NCBI GenBank assembly: GCA_900549915.1
Contig: URQF01000014.1
Span: 1-20,771, forward strand
Direction of reading: 5' to 3'
From: an uncultured Mollicutes bacterium
Lineage (GTDB): Bacteria > Bacillota_I > Bacilli_A > RFN20 > CAG-288
DNA: 20,771 bases
In this document: positions 13,126-20,771 of the stretch, piece by piece
How the letters are laid out: each line of letters begins with the position of its first letter
Position numbering within the stretch: position 1 is the first letter of the stretch
The notes under the pieces: model-generated
Seen by the model: only the letters and a program-made list of their open reading frames with translations
Told to the model about the DNA's origin: nothing
The model's database searches: none
Translations under genes and position numbers: made by a program

Positions 13126-16100
13126 ATGAACAGTAAAATACAAATGGATTGGAATGGTTTGAAAGAAAAGATGTCTGAAAAAGGACATGCTCTTCTTCTT
13201 CAAACCAAAAACAAGGTCATTTCCTTGATTTCTTGGCTGAAATCGGTCTTCCTTGAGCCTGGCGAAGGAAGGAAGACGTTTTATTTGCTGACGTTAGTGG
13301 CAGTTCTTTGCTTTGTCTATACGCTTAGGCATGAACGATGCACCATTCCTTTAAGCGGAGATTATTCGAGGCAGGAGAGGAATTTTATCTTTAATGGATA
13401 CGATGACTGGCACTACTTCTTCCGTACTGGTGTTTTTCCTCAGTGGGATAGAAGCGCTTTCCTAGGCATCGATAATATCGGTGGAAACTCCTTCTACTAT
13501 CTTTTTGATCCCTTTGTCTTGATTCTTCTTCCGTTTCCGAGAGAATGGCTGCAGACACTACAAGGTCTTGAATTTATTCCAAAAATGGTCTTGGCCGGTA
13601 GGTTCTTCTATTGGTATCTTGGGGATTTAGGATTTTCTCCAAAGAATAGAAGAATCGGAGCACTTGCGTTTGCTTTCTCCAGTTATTCTTTTGGCTATCT
13701 CTGGTTCCATTTTATTGACTCTGTTGCCTTTCTTCCTTTGATTTTCCTTGGCTTAGAACGGATTATCAAAAAACGGGATCCGAGAATCTTTTTAGTCGGA
13801 TTCTTCTTAAATGCTAGGGCATCCTATTTCTTCTTTGCTGTCTTTAGGGTTGGCGCTTTCCTCTATGCCAGGTTCCGTTTCTTCCAGACGAGGAAAGAGC
13901 GGACAAAGGATGAGAACTATGCCGTCATGGGTTGTGGAAGGCTGTCCTTTATTCTAGCTTTGTGTCTTGGCGCCTTTACTTTGCTTCCGGGTCTTGCTGT
14001 GGCTAAGAGCAGGCCGCGTACGCAGAGCAACCCTTATCTGGATGCCATTCAGAATGCAGACGGACTCAAAAACAGGCTGAAGGCTGTCTTCACGTTCCCC
14101 AGCGGAAGGGAACAGAATCAGTACACACCTTTGTTTAATTTCCTCTTTATGTCGGATAGTTGCTATTCTTCCAACTTGATGAACGTCAATTGGTATGACA
14201 ACTGCCAGGCGGGTCTTTATGCGACCACTCCGATGCTATTAAGGTTCTTCGTTTCTTTCATTGATTCGATGAAGGAAAAGAAGGTTTCCCACCTGTTAGG
14301 AAGGCTTGGAACCCTGTTCCTGATCTTTACTCCGATTGGATTCTATCTCTTCTCTGGATTTACGGTTGCCTATGCACGTTACTTCCTTCTTCCAGTCAGC
14401 TGGAGGATTGTGTTTGATTTAAAGGCAATCGAGAAAAGACGAGAGCTTCCTCGCTCCTATCTGGATTTAGCTGCTATTTTTACTCTTTCGTTGCAGGCTA
14501 TCTGCTGTTTCTTAGTGATTTACGGAGTCAGCAGGAAACCAGGAAGCTATACCGGAACCGAGTGGGACTTAAAGAGGTGGCTGATTTTCGGCAGCCTGAT
14601 CTGGACAAGGATTGTTTATCTAGTTACCCGTCCATTCTTCCATAAAAAGCAGTATTCCTATGTCACTCTCGGAAGGATGTCCTTGGATATCATTGTCAGG
14701 GCTAACCTTACCATCTATGGACAAGGGCTTTCTAAGAGCAACCAGAGTCAGGATATTCCGTTACAGACGGAAATCATAACGAGACTGAAACAGGAGGAAA
14801 ACGGAGAGGATTACTTCCGTGTCTTTTCGGATAGCCAGGACCGGAATACTCCGAATATCTCTAGGCATTTTGGTTATTCTGGAACTTCTTCTTTCCATTC
14901 GGTCTATCCTTATGGAGCACAGGAATTCATTGATCGCAGCCGAATTCCGTATAACTACAAGAGCTGGCTGATGGGTTTGACCAACCGCCGTGAGAATAGG
15001 GAGACCTTCTTAGGAGTCAAATACTACAGGGTCGACCGGATTCAGGAAAGCAGCAGGAAAGATTCCAGGGGAAGATTTGTCTCTTATGACGGAACTAAGC
15101 TTGCGAATAGTTATGATATCCCGTATGGTTTCAAGAATGTTCTTGATTTGACAAGCGAAGAAGAGGAAGAAATCGGAATTCACTACTCCGACTCCTTCAA
15201 GAAGTATCTGTCTTCCAAAGATTGCACCAAATCCCTTTACGTGAACCTGAACTTCATAGACTTAGGATTTGGATATGATAATGTCATCGATTCTAGCTGG
15301 ATGGCAACAAATCTTGGCTATAAGAACGATGATGATGACTTGTATTTTGGATTAAGCGAAGACATCAACGAATATCCGCTTCTCCGTGCTGCTAGCTTAG
15401 AACACGAGGATTTCCTTAATCTCTACTATAAGAATCAGTCCTGGATGGGTAAGTTCTATGGTAACGGAAAAGAAATCTATTCTTATAAGGAACTGGATTA
15501 TAGAGACAAAACAAACCAGGCTCGCAATGCAACTTCCTTCCAAGGCTCTCTTACGGTGACTGGTGGAAACTATACCTATGGTTCTTCCGCTCCGATTGAA
15601 TACTATTCCGGAAACTATAATCGGCATAGGATTGCAACCGTCTACTCTGCCAACTGGCCGGAAGATAAAGGCGGTTATGCGTACTGCAGCCTTGATAATC
15701 CGTCCGATCAGACCTGCAGGTCGGAGTATGCTAAGACGCATCCTTTTGAAAACGCAAACGGAATCACACCTGCCGATACCGTCTTTGACCTAGATACTTT
15801 GAAAGACAAGAACGGAAACAAGCATTCTGCCTCGGTTCTCTATTATTCTAAGATTCTTATTCAGTTCACCAATAGCAAGGGTGAATATGTTCCTTTAGCT
15901 CCGGAAGCAGACCCAAGGGATCCAACTACTGGAAGCTATATCGGAATCAATTCCGATAAAAATATCGAATGGCGTCTCTTTGATAAAGATAATCATAGGA
16001 TTTCCTATAATTATCCGTATTATTCTAGCTATCAGACTGCTCATGGCTACTATACAAACCGCCCTGTCTATAAGATTCTCGGCAGGGTCAAAGGTGGTAG

Positions 16101-16611
16101 TGTTGATAGTCCGACTGTCTTAAAGAAACCGAACATCTATGTTATCCGGAACCGGGACTATCAGGATGCAATGGATAATCTGAAGAAGAACAAGATTCAT
16201 ATTGTTTCCCGGAATGAAAACGAAGTCCTGTTTAATACGGACTATGATGAGAAGAAGTTCGTCGTCTTAAACAGGCCTTTACAGAATGGATGGAAACTCT
16301 ATCAGCTTTCTACGGATGAGGATACCGGTGAGACAGTCAAAGAAGAAGTCGATACCTATAAAGCACAGGGTGGCTTTATCGGCCTCCTTGCCTCAAACGG
16401 CAAGGCTGAGTATCAGCTGACTTATTCCTCTCCTTACTTCAAATTCGGAAGGATGCTGACTTCGCTTGGCCTCTTTGTCAGGATTCTGATTTTCGGACTC
16501 TTTGCCATCAAGAACCGTTATACCAAATACGAATCGATTGTCACTTTGAAAAAGGAAAGGAAAGACTTTGAGCAAAAGGAGAAATTCAAATATGACGACT
16601 GTGAGAAATAA
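13126..16611 (+). CDS. yfhO: YfhO-family membrane glycosyltransferase-like protein
   Basis: A 1161-residue YfhO-type protein (GT-C fold superfamily). Relatives help decorate lipoteichoic or other surface polymers with sugars, using lipid-linked donors outside the membrane. Seen: a first membrane segment at about 50-66; an outer loop with G-D-Y-S-x-Q and F-P-Q-W-D, then L-G-I-D and F-Y-Y-L-F-D-P, the family's donor/acceptor region; more helices to about residue 500; a large extracytoplasmic domain; and a final helix near 1115-1135. Under the standard code, arginines fall inside membrane helices at codons 231, 241 and 249 (L-N-A-R-A-S-Y, A-V-F-R-V-G and Y-A-R-F); all are AGG, and as Met they give normal helices. 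Its 3' end overlaps the pfp start by 20 bases. Confidence 0.85.
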   Translation: MNSKIQMDWNGLKEKMSEKGHALLLQTKNKVISLISWLKSVFLEPGEGRKTFYLLTLVAVLCFVYTLRHERCTIPLSGDYSRQERNFIFNGYDDWHYFFRTGVFPQWDRSAFLGIDNIGGNSFYYLFDPFVLILLPFPREWLQTLQGLEFIPKMVLAGRFFYWYLGDLGFSPKNRRIGALAFAFSSYSFGYLWFHFIDSVAFLPLIFLGLERIIKKRDPRIFLVGFFLNARASYFFFAVFRVGAFLYARFRFFQTRKERTKDENYAVMGCGRLSFILALCLGAFTLLPGLAVAKSRPRTQSNPYLDAIQNADGLKNRLKAVFTFPSGREQNQYTPLFNFLFMSDSCYSSNLMNVNWYDNCQAGLYATTPMLLRFFVSFIDSMKEKKVSHLLGRLGTLFLIFTPIGFYLFSGFTVAYARYFLLPVSWRIVFDLKAIEKRRELPRSYLDLAAIFTLSLQAICCFLVIYGVSRKPGSYTGTEWDLKRWLIFGSLIWTRIVYLVTRPFFHKKQYSYVTLGRMSLDIIVRANLTIYGQGLSKSNQSQDIPLQTEIITRLKQEENGEDYFRVFSDSQDRNTPNISRHFGYSGTSSFHSVYPYGAQEFIDRSRIPYNYKSWLMGLTNRRENRETFLGVKYYRVDRIQESSRKDSRGRFVSYDGTKLANSYDIPYGFKNVLDLTSEEEEEIGIHYSDSFKKYLSSKDCTKSLYVNLNFIDLGFGYDNVIDSSWMATNLGYKNDDDDLYFGLSEDINEYPLLRAASLEHEDFLNLYYKNQSWMGKFYGNGKEIYSYKELDYRDKTNQARNATSFQGSLTVTGGNYTYGSSAPIEYYSGNYNRHRIATVYSANWPEDKGGYAYCSLDNPSDQTCRSEYAKTHPFENANGITPADTVFDLDTLKDKNGNKHSASVLYYSKILIQFTNSKGEYVPLAPEADPRDPTTGSYIGINSDKNIEWRLFDKDNHRISYNYPYYSSYQTAHGYYTNRPVYKILGRVKGGSVDSPTVLKKPNIYVIRNRDYQDAMDNLKKNKIHIVSRNENEVLFNTDYDEKKFVVLNRPLQNGWKLYQLSTDEDTGETVKEEVDTYKAQGGFIGLLASNGKAEYQLTYSSPYFKFGRMLTSLGLFVRILIFGLFAIKNRYTKYESIVTLKKERKDFEQKEKFKYDDCEK

Positions 16612-17791
16612 TGTCTGTTATTTTCAATCCGGAGGGCCGACCCAAGTCATCAATTCTTCCTTCTATGGTCTCTATAAGGCGTTCAAGAACGATCTTAGTC
16701 ATGGGAAGTTCTATGTCTCTCGCTATGGTGTTAACGGATTATTAAACGGGAAGCTGGAACTAATTCCATCCAACCGGAACTTTAAAGATCTGCTGGTGAC
16801 TCCTGGTGCTTTTTGTGGCTCTGCCAGAATCAAACTCACGGATGACTTTTCTTCTCCCGTCAGGCAATCTATCCTGAAGACATTGGATGAGTATCAGATC
16901 GGATACCTTTTCGTTAATGGCGGAAATGATTCGATGGATTCTGCATTCTTGATTGGTAAAAGGGTGAAAAAAGCAAACAGGGATGTGAAGGTCATTGGTA
17001 TACCAAAGACGATTGATAATGACCTTGGCTATACGGATCATTGCCCAGGTTTTGGAAGTGCTGCAAAGTTTGTCGCAAATAGCGTGATTACGATTGGAAA
17101 AGATGATCTCGCTTATGAGAAAGGACGCATCAATATTATTGAGACTAGGGGACGGTACTCTGGTTTTATTGCTGCTTCTTCTCTTCTTGCAAAGAAGAAA
17201 GGAATTACTCCTGATTTTATCTTTGTTCCCGAAGTAATCTTTGATGTTAATGAATTTCTATCCAAAGCAACTTCTGTTTTTGATAAGAAAGGTCATTGCC
17301 TTGTCGTTGTCTCAGAAGGTATCCGTGACAAGAACGGAAACCTCATTGTCTCTCAGAAAGCAAAAGACAGTTTTGGTAATACTCAGGTCGGTGGAGTGGC
17401 AGACTATCTTTCTTCTCTTGTTTCCCAGAAGGGCTATAAGACTCGTGGAATCGAGCTTTCTCTTTTGAATCGTGCTGCTACTTTCGTCCCTTCTTTAACG
17501 GATATCAAAGAAGCCTCTGCCTGTGGTGAAAAAGCCTACCTTTTTGCAAAGAAAGGAAGGAGCGGAGTTAGGGTGACAAGGGAGAGAGCAGAGTCTGCTT
17601 CCTATAAGATTAACTTCTCTTCTGTTCCACTTGATAAAGTCGCAAACAAAGAAAAGAAGCTTCCTTTATCCTATCTGTCAAAGAATAAAGATAATATCAA
17701 AGACAGCTATAGGGACTATGTCTCTCCTTTGATCAAAGGAGAGAGGAACCCGTTTGATTCGGACGGACTTGTTTCTGTTTATTGCAAATAA
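16592..17791 (+). CDS. pfp: Pyrophosphate-dependent 6-phosphofructokinase
   Basis: A 399-residue cytosolic enzyme converting fructose 6-phosphate to fructose 1,6-bisphosphate with PPi, reversibly. The phosphate-donor signature is G110-G-N-D113, where ATP enzymes have G-G-D-G. P-K139-T-I-D-N-D144 carries the Lys typical of PPi enzymes (Gly in ATP enzymes), with D142 as the catalytic base. F6P contact motif: E-T-x-G-R around 184-188. The x, Met in the family, is AGG at 17147-17149, and G-V-x-V-T at 327 is AGG again. The ATG at 16592 has AAGGAG 10 bases upstream and lies inside the end of yfhO; a TTG at 16568 is a longer alternative. It is likely co-transcribed with yfhO, possibly reaching uvrA. 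Confidence 0.93.
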   Translation: MTTVRNNVCYFQSGGPTQVINSSFYGLYKAFKNDLSHGKFYVSRYGVNGLLNGKLELIPSNRNFKDLLVTPGAFCGSARIKLTDDFSSPVRQSILKTLDEYQIGYLFVNGGNDSMDSAFLIGKRVKKANRDVKVIGIPKTIDNDLGYTDHCPGFGSAAKFVANSVITIGKDDLAYEKGRINIIETRGRYSGFIAASSLLAKKKGITPDFIFVPEVIFDVNEFLSKATSVFDKKGHCLVVVSEGIRDKNGNLIVSQKAKDSFGNTQVGGVADYLSSLVSQKGYKTRGIELSLLNRAATFVPSLTDIKEASACGEKAYLFAKKGRSGVRVTRERAESASYKINFSSVPLDKVANKEKKLPLSYLSKNKDNIKDSYRDYVSPLIKGERNPFDSDGLVSVYCK

Positions 17792-17846
17792 TCGACTGCT
17801 TTCTCTGTTTCTGGTAAACTATTGTATTTAGGATGGTGTTTTTTCA

Positions 17847-20729
17847 ATGACTAGTGATTATAAAGATTATATTGTTGTCAAAGGAGCCAGAGAGAACAAC
17901 CTGAAGAACGTCGATGTTACCATTCCAAAGAATGCACTTGTCGTCTTTTCCGGTGTTTCTGGTTCTGGTAAATCTACCCTTGCCTTTGATACTATTTTTG
18001 CAGAAGGCCAGCGTCGTTATGTCGAATCCCTTTCTTCTTATGCCCGTAGGTTCTTAGGGGATTTTTCGAAGCCGGATGTGGATTCCATTGACGGACTCTC
18101 CCCCGCTATTTCTATTGATCAGAAAACAACAAGCCACAACCCTCGCTCCACGGTTGGTACGGTAACGGAAATCTATGATTATCTCCGTCTTCTTTATGCT
18201 CGTATCGGTGTTGCCTATTGCCCAGAACATCATGTTCCGATTAAAGCATCCTCTTTGCAGCAGATTTTCAATGCGATTTGGAAGAATCCAGTTGGCAGCA
18301 AACTGACGATTTACGCACCGGTTGTCCAGAACGAGAAAGGTACGCATAGGCAGACAAGGGAAAAATTCTTCTCTGCCGGCTTTAATCGTGCCAAAATTGA
18401 TAATTCCCCTCTTTCCCGTTATGAGACTCTTCCTGTTCTAGACAAGAATTTGAAACACACGATTTCTTTTGCGATTGACCGCCTTCTTATTAACCCTGAA
18501 AACAAAGACCGCTTGTTCAACTCTCTTCGTACGGCTCTTGATTTTGCAAACGGCTATGTCGTTGCCGAAATCAATGGAAAAGAGACTCTTTACAGTGAAC
18601 ACCAGTCCTGCCCGATCTGCGGATTCTCGGTCCCTAGGCTTGAACCTCGTCTTTTCTCTTTCAATAATCCTCTTGGCTGCTGCCCGGATTGCAATGGACT
18701 TGGTGTCAAAATCGAAGCGGATCCTTCTTTAAGGATTGCAGATCCAACGAAATCCATTGATGATGGTGCTATCGCCTGTCTTCCAAAGAATAATCATGAC
18801 ACGATTGAATGGAATGACTTTTATGCTGTTCTCGAAAAATATCATATTTCCACTAGTACTCCTTTCAATCGCTTGAGCCAACGTCAGAAAGATATCGTTA
18901 TCTATGGTCCGACAGAACCTGTGAAATACATTTATAAGACTTCCAGCGGTTCGAAGATTGTCAAGAATGTTACGGAAGGATTAAAGGCTCGAATCGATCG
19001 TCTCTATAGGACGACCAAATCCGAGTGGAGGAAGCAGTATTATGCATCCTTTAGGTCGGAGCATGTCTGTCCGACCTGCCATGGTGCTCGATTGAACGAA
19101 AAGGTTCTTTCTGTCCGTGTCGGAGGTCTTAATATCCATGAGCTTTGTTCTAGGAGCTTAGATAAGATCTATAACTTCTTCTTGAATCTTAAATTGAGTG
19201 AGAGGGAACATAATATTGCAGACTTGGTCATTACAGAAATCAAGAACCGTCTGAAGTTTTTAATTGATGTCGGACTTGATTATCTGACTCTTTCCCGGGA
19301 AGCTTCCACTCTTTCTGGCGGTGAAAGCCAGCGTATCCGTTTGGCAACGCAGATTGGCAGTAAGCTCACCGGAGTTCTTTATGTTCTTGATGAACCTTCG
19401 ATTGGTCTCCATCAACGGGACAATGATAAGCTGATCAATACCAGGAAGGAAAGGCGTGATCTTGGCAACTCCTTGATTGTCGTAGAACACGATGAGGATA
19501 CCATCCTTGCTGCCGATTATGTTGTCGACAGGGGTAAAGGAGCTGGTGATCATGGCGGAGAAGTCATCTATTCCGGAACGCCGAAAGGACTCAGGGAAGA
19601 TAAAGACTCTTTGACGGGTGATTTCCTCTCCGGAAGAAAGAGGATTGCCATTCCCGCTAAACGCAGAAGCTATCATAAGAGGCTTGAAATCAAGAATGCC
19701 TATTGTCACAACCTGAAGCATATCGATGTTTCTATTCCTGTGGGATGCCTTACGGTTGTTACTGGCGTTTCTGGTTCTGGTAAGTCTTCTCTGATTGATG
19801 AGGTTCTTTATAAGACCGCCCGTTCGCAGCTTGGGTATCAGTGCGATAAAGGAGAGTGCGATTGTATTGAAAATCTGCAATCCATCTCTAAGGTAATAAA
19901 TGTTTCTCAGGAACCAATTGGAAGAACACCTAGAAGCAACCCTGCCACCTATATAAAGGTTTTTGATGATATCCGTGATCTTTATGCTCAGACCCAGGAT
20001 GCTAGAATCAAGGGCATGGGGAAGTCGATGTTTTCCTTTAACAGGAAGGGAGGACGTTGTGAATCCTGCCAAGGCGCTGGTGTAAAGAGAATCAGCAGGA
20101 ACTTCCTTCCAGATGTCTATGTCACCTGTGATGTCTGTCATGGCAAGCGGTATACGGATGATGTTCTTGAGATCCGCTATAAGGGCAAGAATATCTCGGA
20201 TGTCTTAGATAGGCGTGCTGAAGAAGCGGTCGACTTCTTCTCTGCTTATGCCAATATCCGTCGTAAGCTAAAGACTTTATGCGATGTCGGACTTGGCTAT
20301 AGGAAACTTGGTCAGTCTTCTACGACTCTTTCCGGTGGTGAAGCACAGCGTGTCAAGCTTGCTTATGAACTTGAAAAGTCTAGTGATGGTTCCACTCTCT
20401 ATATCTTAGATGAACCGACAACGGGCCTTCATCCTTATGATATCGAAAAGCTGATTACTGTCTTGAACCGTCTTGTCGATGCTGGAAATACGGTTGTTGT
20501 CATTGAACACAACCTGGATGTCATTAAATGTGCGGACTACCTTGTTGACCTTGGTCCAGAAGGCGGTGATAGAGGCGGAAATCTTGTCTTTGAAGGTACA
20601 CCGGATGAGATTGTGAACTGTGAAGGATCCTATACTGGCTTCTATCTGAAAAAAGAACTGCAGAAAGAAAAATACTTAAGCTCTCATCCTTTGGATAGGG
20701 CAATCGCAAGAAAGGGGAAATGCTGTTGA
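17847..20729 (+). CDS. uvrA: Excinuclease ABC subunit A
   Basis: A complete 960-residue UvrA, the damage-recognising ATPase of nucleotide excision repair. Two ABC modules: Walker A G-V-S-G-S-G-K-S-T at 36-44 and G-V-S-G-S-G-K-S-S at 640-648; signatures L-S-G-G-E-S-Q-R (489-496) and L-S-G-G-E-A-Q-R (828-835); Walker B L-D-E-P at 514-517 and 854-857. Zinc fingers: C255-x2-C258...C279-x2-C282, C408-x2-C411 and C738-x2-C741...C761-x2-C764. AGG codons fall at family Met sites: residues 403 (F-M-S), 436 (C-S-M-S-L), 533 and 536 (N-T-M-K-E-M-R-D-L-G-N), 751 (S-M-N-F-L-P-D-V) and 789 (V-L-D-M). The start follows an imperfect AGGATGG site. The uvrB partner is outside the window. Confidence 0.98.
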   Translation: MTSDYKDYIVVKGARENNLKNVDVTIPKNALVVFSGVSGSGKSTLAFDTIFAEGQRRYVESLSSYARRFLGDFSKPDVDSIDGLSPAISIDQKTTSHNPRSTVGTVTEIYDYLRLLYARIGVAYCPEHHVPIKASSLQQIFNAIWKNPVGSKLTIYAPVVQNEKGTHRQTREKFFSAGFNRAKIDNSPLSRYETLPVLDKNLKHTISFAIDRLLINPENKDRLFNSLRTALDFANGYVVAEINGKETLYSEHQSCPICGFSVPRLEPRLFSFNNPLGCCPDCNGLGVKIEADPSLRIADPTKSIDDGAIACLPKNNHDTIEWNDFYAVLEKYHISTSTPFNRLSQRQKDIVIYGPTEPVKYIYKTSSGSKIVKNVTEGLKARIDRLYRTTKSEWRKQYYASFRSEHVCPTCHGARLNEKVLSVRVGGLNIHELCSRSLDKIYNFFLNLKLSEREHNIADLVITEIKNRLKFLIDVGLDYLTLSREASTLSGGESQRIRLATQIGSKLTGVLYVLDEPSIGLHQRDNDKLINTRKERRDLGNSLIVVEHDEDTILAADYVVDRGKGAGDHGGEVIYSGTPKGLREDKDSLTGDFLSGRKRIAIPAKRRSYHKRLEIKNAYCHNLKHIDVSIPVGCLTVVTGVSGSGKSSLIDEVLYKTARSQLGYQCDKGECDCIENLQSISKVINVSQEPIGRTPRSNPATYIKVFDDIRDLYAQTQDARIKGMGKSMFSFNRKGGRCESCQGAGVKRISRNFLPDVYVTCDVCHGKRYTDDVLEIRYKGKNISDVLDRRAEEAVDFFSAYANIRRKLKTLCDVGLGYRKLGQSSTTLSGGEAQRVKLAYELEKSSDGSTLYILDEPTTGLHPYDIEKLITVLNRLVDAGNTVVVIEHNLDVIKCADYLVDLGPEGGDRGGNLVFEGTPDEIVNCEGSYTGFYLKKELQKEKYLSSHPLDRAIARKGKCC

Positions 20730-20748
20730 TTAGGGCATTTCCTTTTTT
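20716..20748 (+). terminator. Intrinsic terminator of uvrA
   Basis: GGAAATGC (20716-20723) pairs perfectly with GCATTTCC (20735-20742), then six T. It overlaps the uvrA stop codon. Confidence 0.88.
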
Positions 20749-20771
20749 CTTGAAGATATTGTATTGTATGC

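Larger units (their letters stand above)
1..20771. other. Recoded genome: AGG read as methionine
   Basis: In-frame AGG lies at Met-conserved sites in most genes. Examples: pfp 17147-17149 (E-T-M-G-R) and 17570-17572 (G-V-M-V-T); vsr 9484-9486 (N-M-S-R-I); tnpB 4661-4663 (T-D-M-R); pepO 8445-8447 and 9009-9011 (K-D-K-M-Y-L-P); uvrA 19053, 19152, 19443, 19452, 20097 and 20211. Conserved Arg sites use CGN or AGA: CGG in the MGR motif of pfp, CGA in the PLYR motif of tnpC, CGT in the LSGGESQR motif of uvrA. Counted by hand in pfp: nine AGG, one internal ATG, ten Arg codons of other kinds. ATG is still the start codon and an occasional internal Met. Read every AGG-encoded R in these proteins as M. 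No tRNA gene lies in the window to confirm the mechanism. Confidence 0.93.

Noticed and set aside
13810..13872. Arginines inside YfhO membrane helices, suggesting a degenerate gene
   Set aside because: All three are AGG and become Met under the altered code.
19443..19454. Apparent damaging Leu/Met-to-Arg substitutions in the UvrA ATPase region
   Set aside because: Both are AGG codons, and reading them as Met restores the family sequence. The gene is intact.
17178..20141. Long antisense open frames over uvrA and pfp (for example 19260-20141 minus, 293 codons)
   Set aside because: They mirror the codon bias of a well-conserved gene on the other strand, have no ribosome site and resemble nothing known.

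Overview
The window comes from a moderately AT-rich, Gram-positive-type anaerobe of the Bacilli (Firmicutes), probably a metagenome or single-cell contig. This rests on AGGAGG-type ribosome sites, sigma-A-like promoters, a CcpA cre-like box, a YfhO-type glycosylation protein, PPi-dependent phosphofructokinase and a group B [FeFe] hydrogenase. The first 71 bases are not genomic: they are a poly-T run plus a complete Illumina P5/TruSeq adapter.

The main discovery is a sense-codon reassignment: AGG appears to be read as methionine, not arginine. In-frame AGG falls where the family has Met in unrelated proteins: the E-x-M-G-R motif of phosphofructokinase, the N-M-S-x-I motif of Vsr, the T-D-M-R motif of IS66 TnpB, the M-Y-L-P end of the M13 peptidase, and many sites in UvrA. 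Conserved arginines are written CGT, CGC, CGA, CGG or AGA. In the phosphofructokinase gene AGG outnumbers internal ATG nine to one. Standard-code translation therefore puts false arginines into membrane segments, and hides a lipobox in the first gene. From memory, an AGG-to-Met change was reported in a clade of uncultivated Bacilli by a genome-wide codon survey (Codetta), so this contig probably belongs to or near that clade.

Layout. 72-330 (-): truncated lipoprotein. 469-1266 (-): YwaF-like membrane protein. 1392-2461 (+): coupled NusG-domain-II protein and Gx transporter. 2672-3367 (+): Fic protein lacking the usual catalytic His, behind a promoter with a cre-like box. 3605-4265 (-): probable glycosyltransferase remnant ending at an insertion sequence. 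4266-7020: IS66 element with tnpA, tnpB and tnpC. 7140-9047 (+): PepO-type M13 zinc peptidase. 9922-9097 (-): overlapping Nudix hydrolase and Vsr-like endonuclease. 11408-9966 (-): group B [FeFe] hydrogenase with a long structured leader. 13039-11639 (-): polytopic membrane protein of Wzy/O-antigen-ligase type, divergent from 13126-20729 (+): yfhO, pfp and uvrA.

Together the genes point to a fermentative, H2-metabolising cell with PPi-linked glycolysis and an active surface-polymer programme (YfhO, Wzy-like protein, glycosyltransferase remnant). Several promoters place the start codon only 6-8 bases after a -10 box, suggesting leaderless mRNAs. No tRNA, rRNA or CRISPR array was seen. No gene-free stretch exceeds 300 bases.
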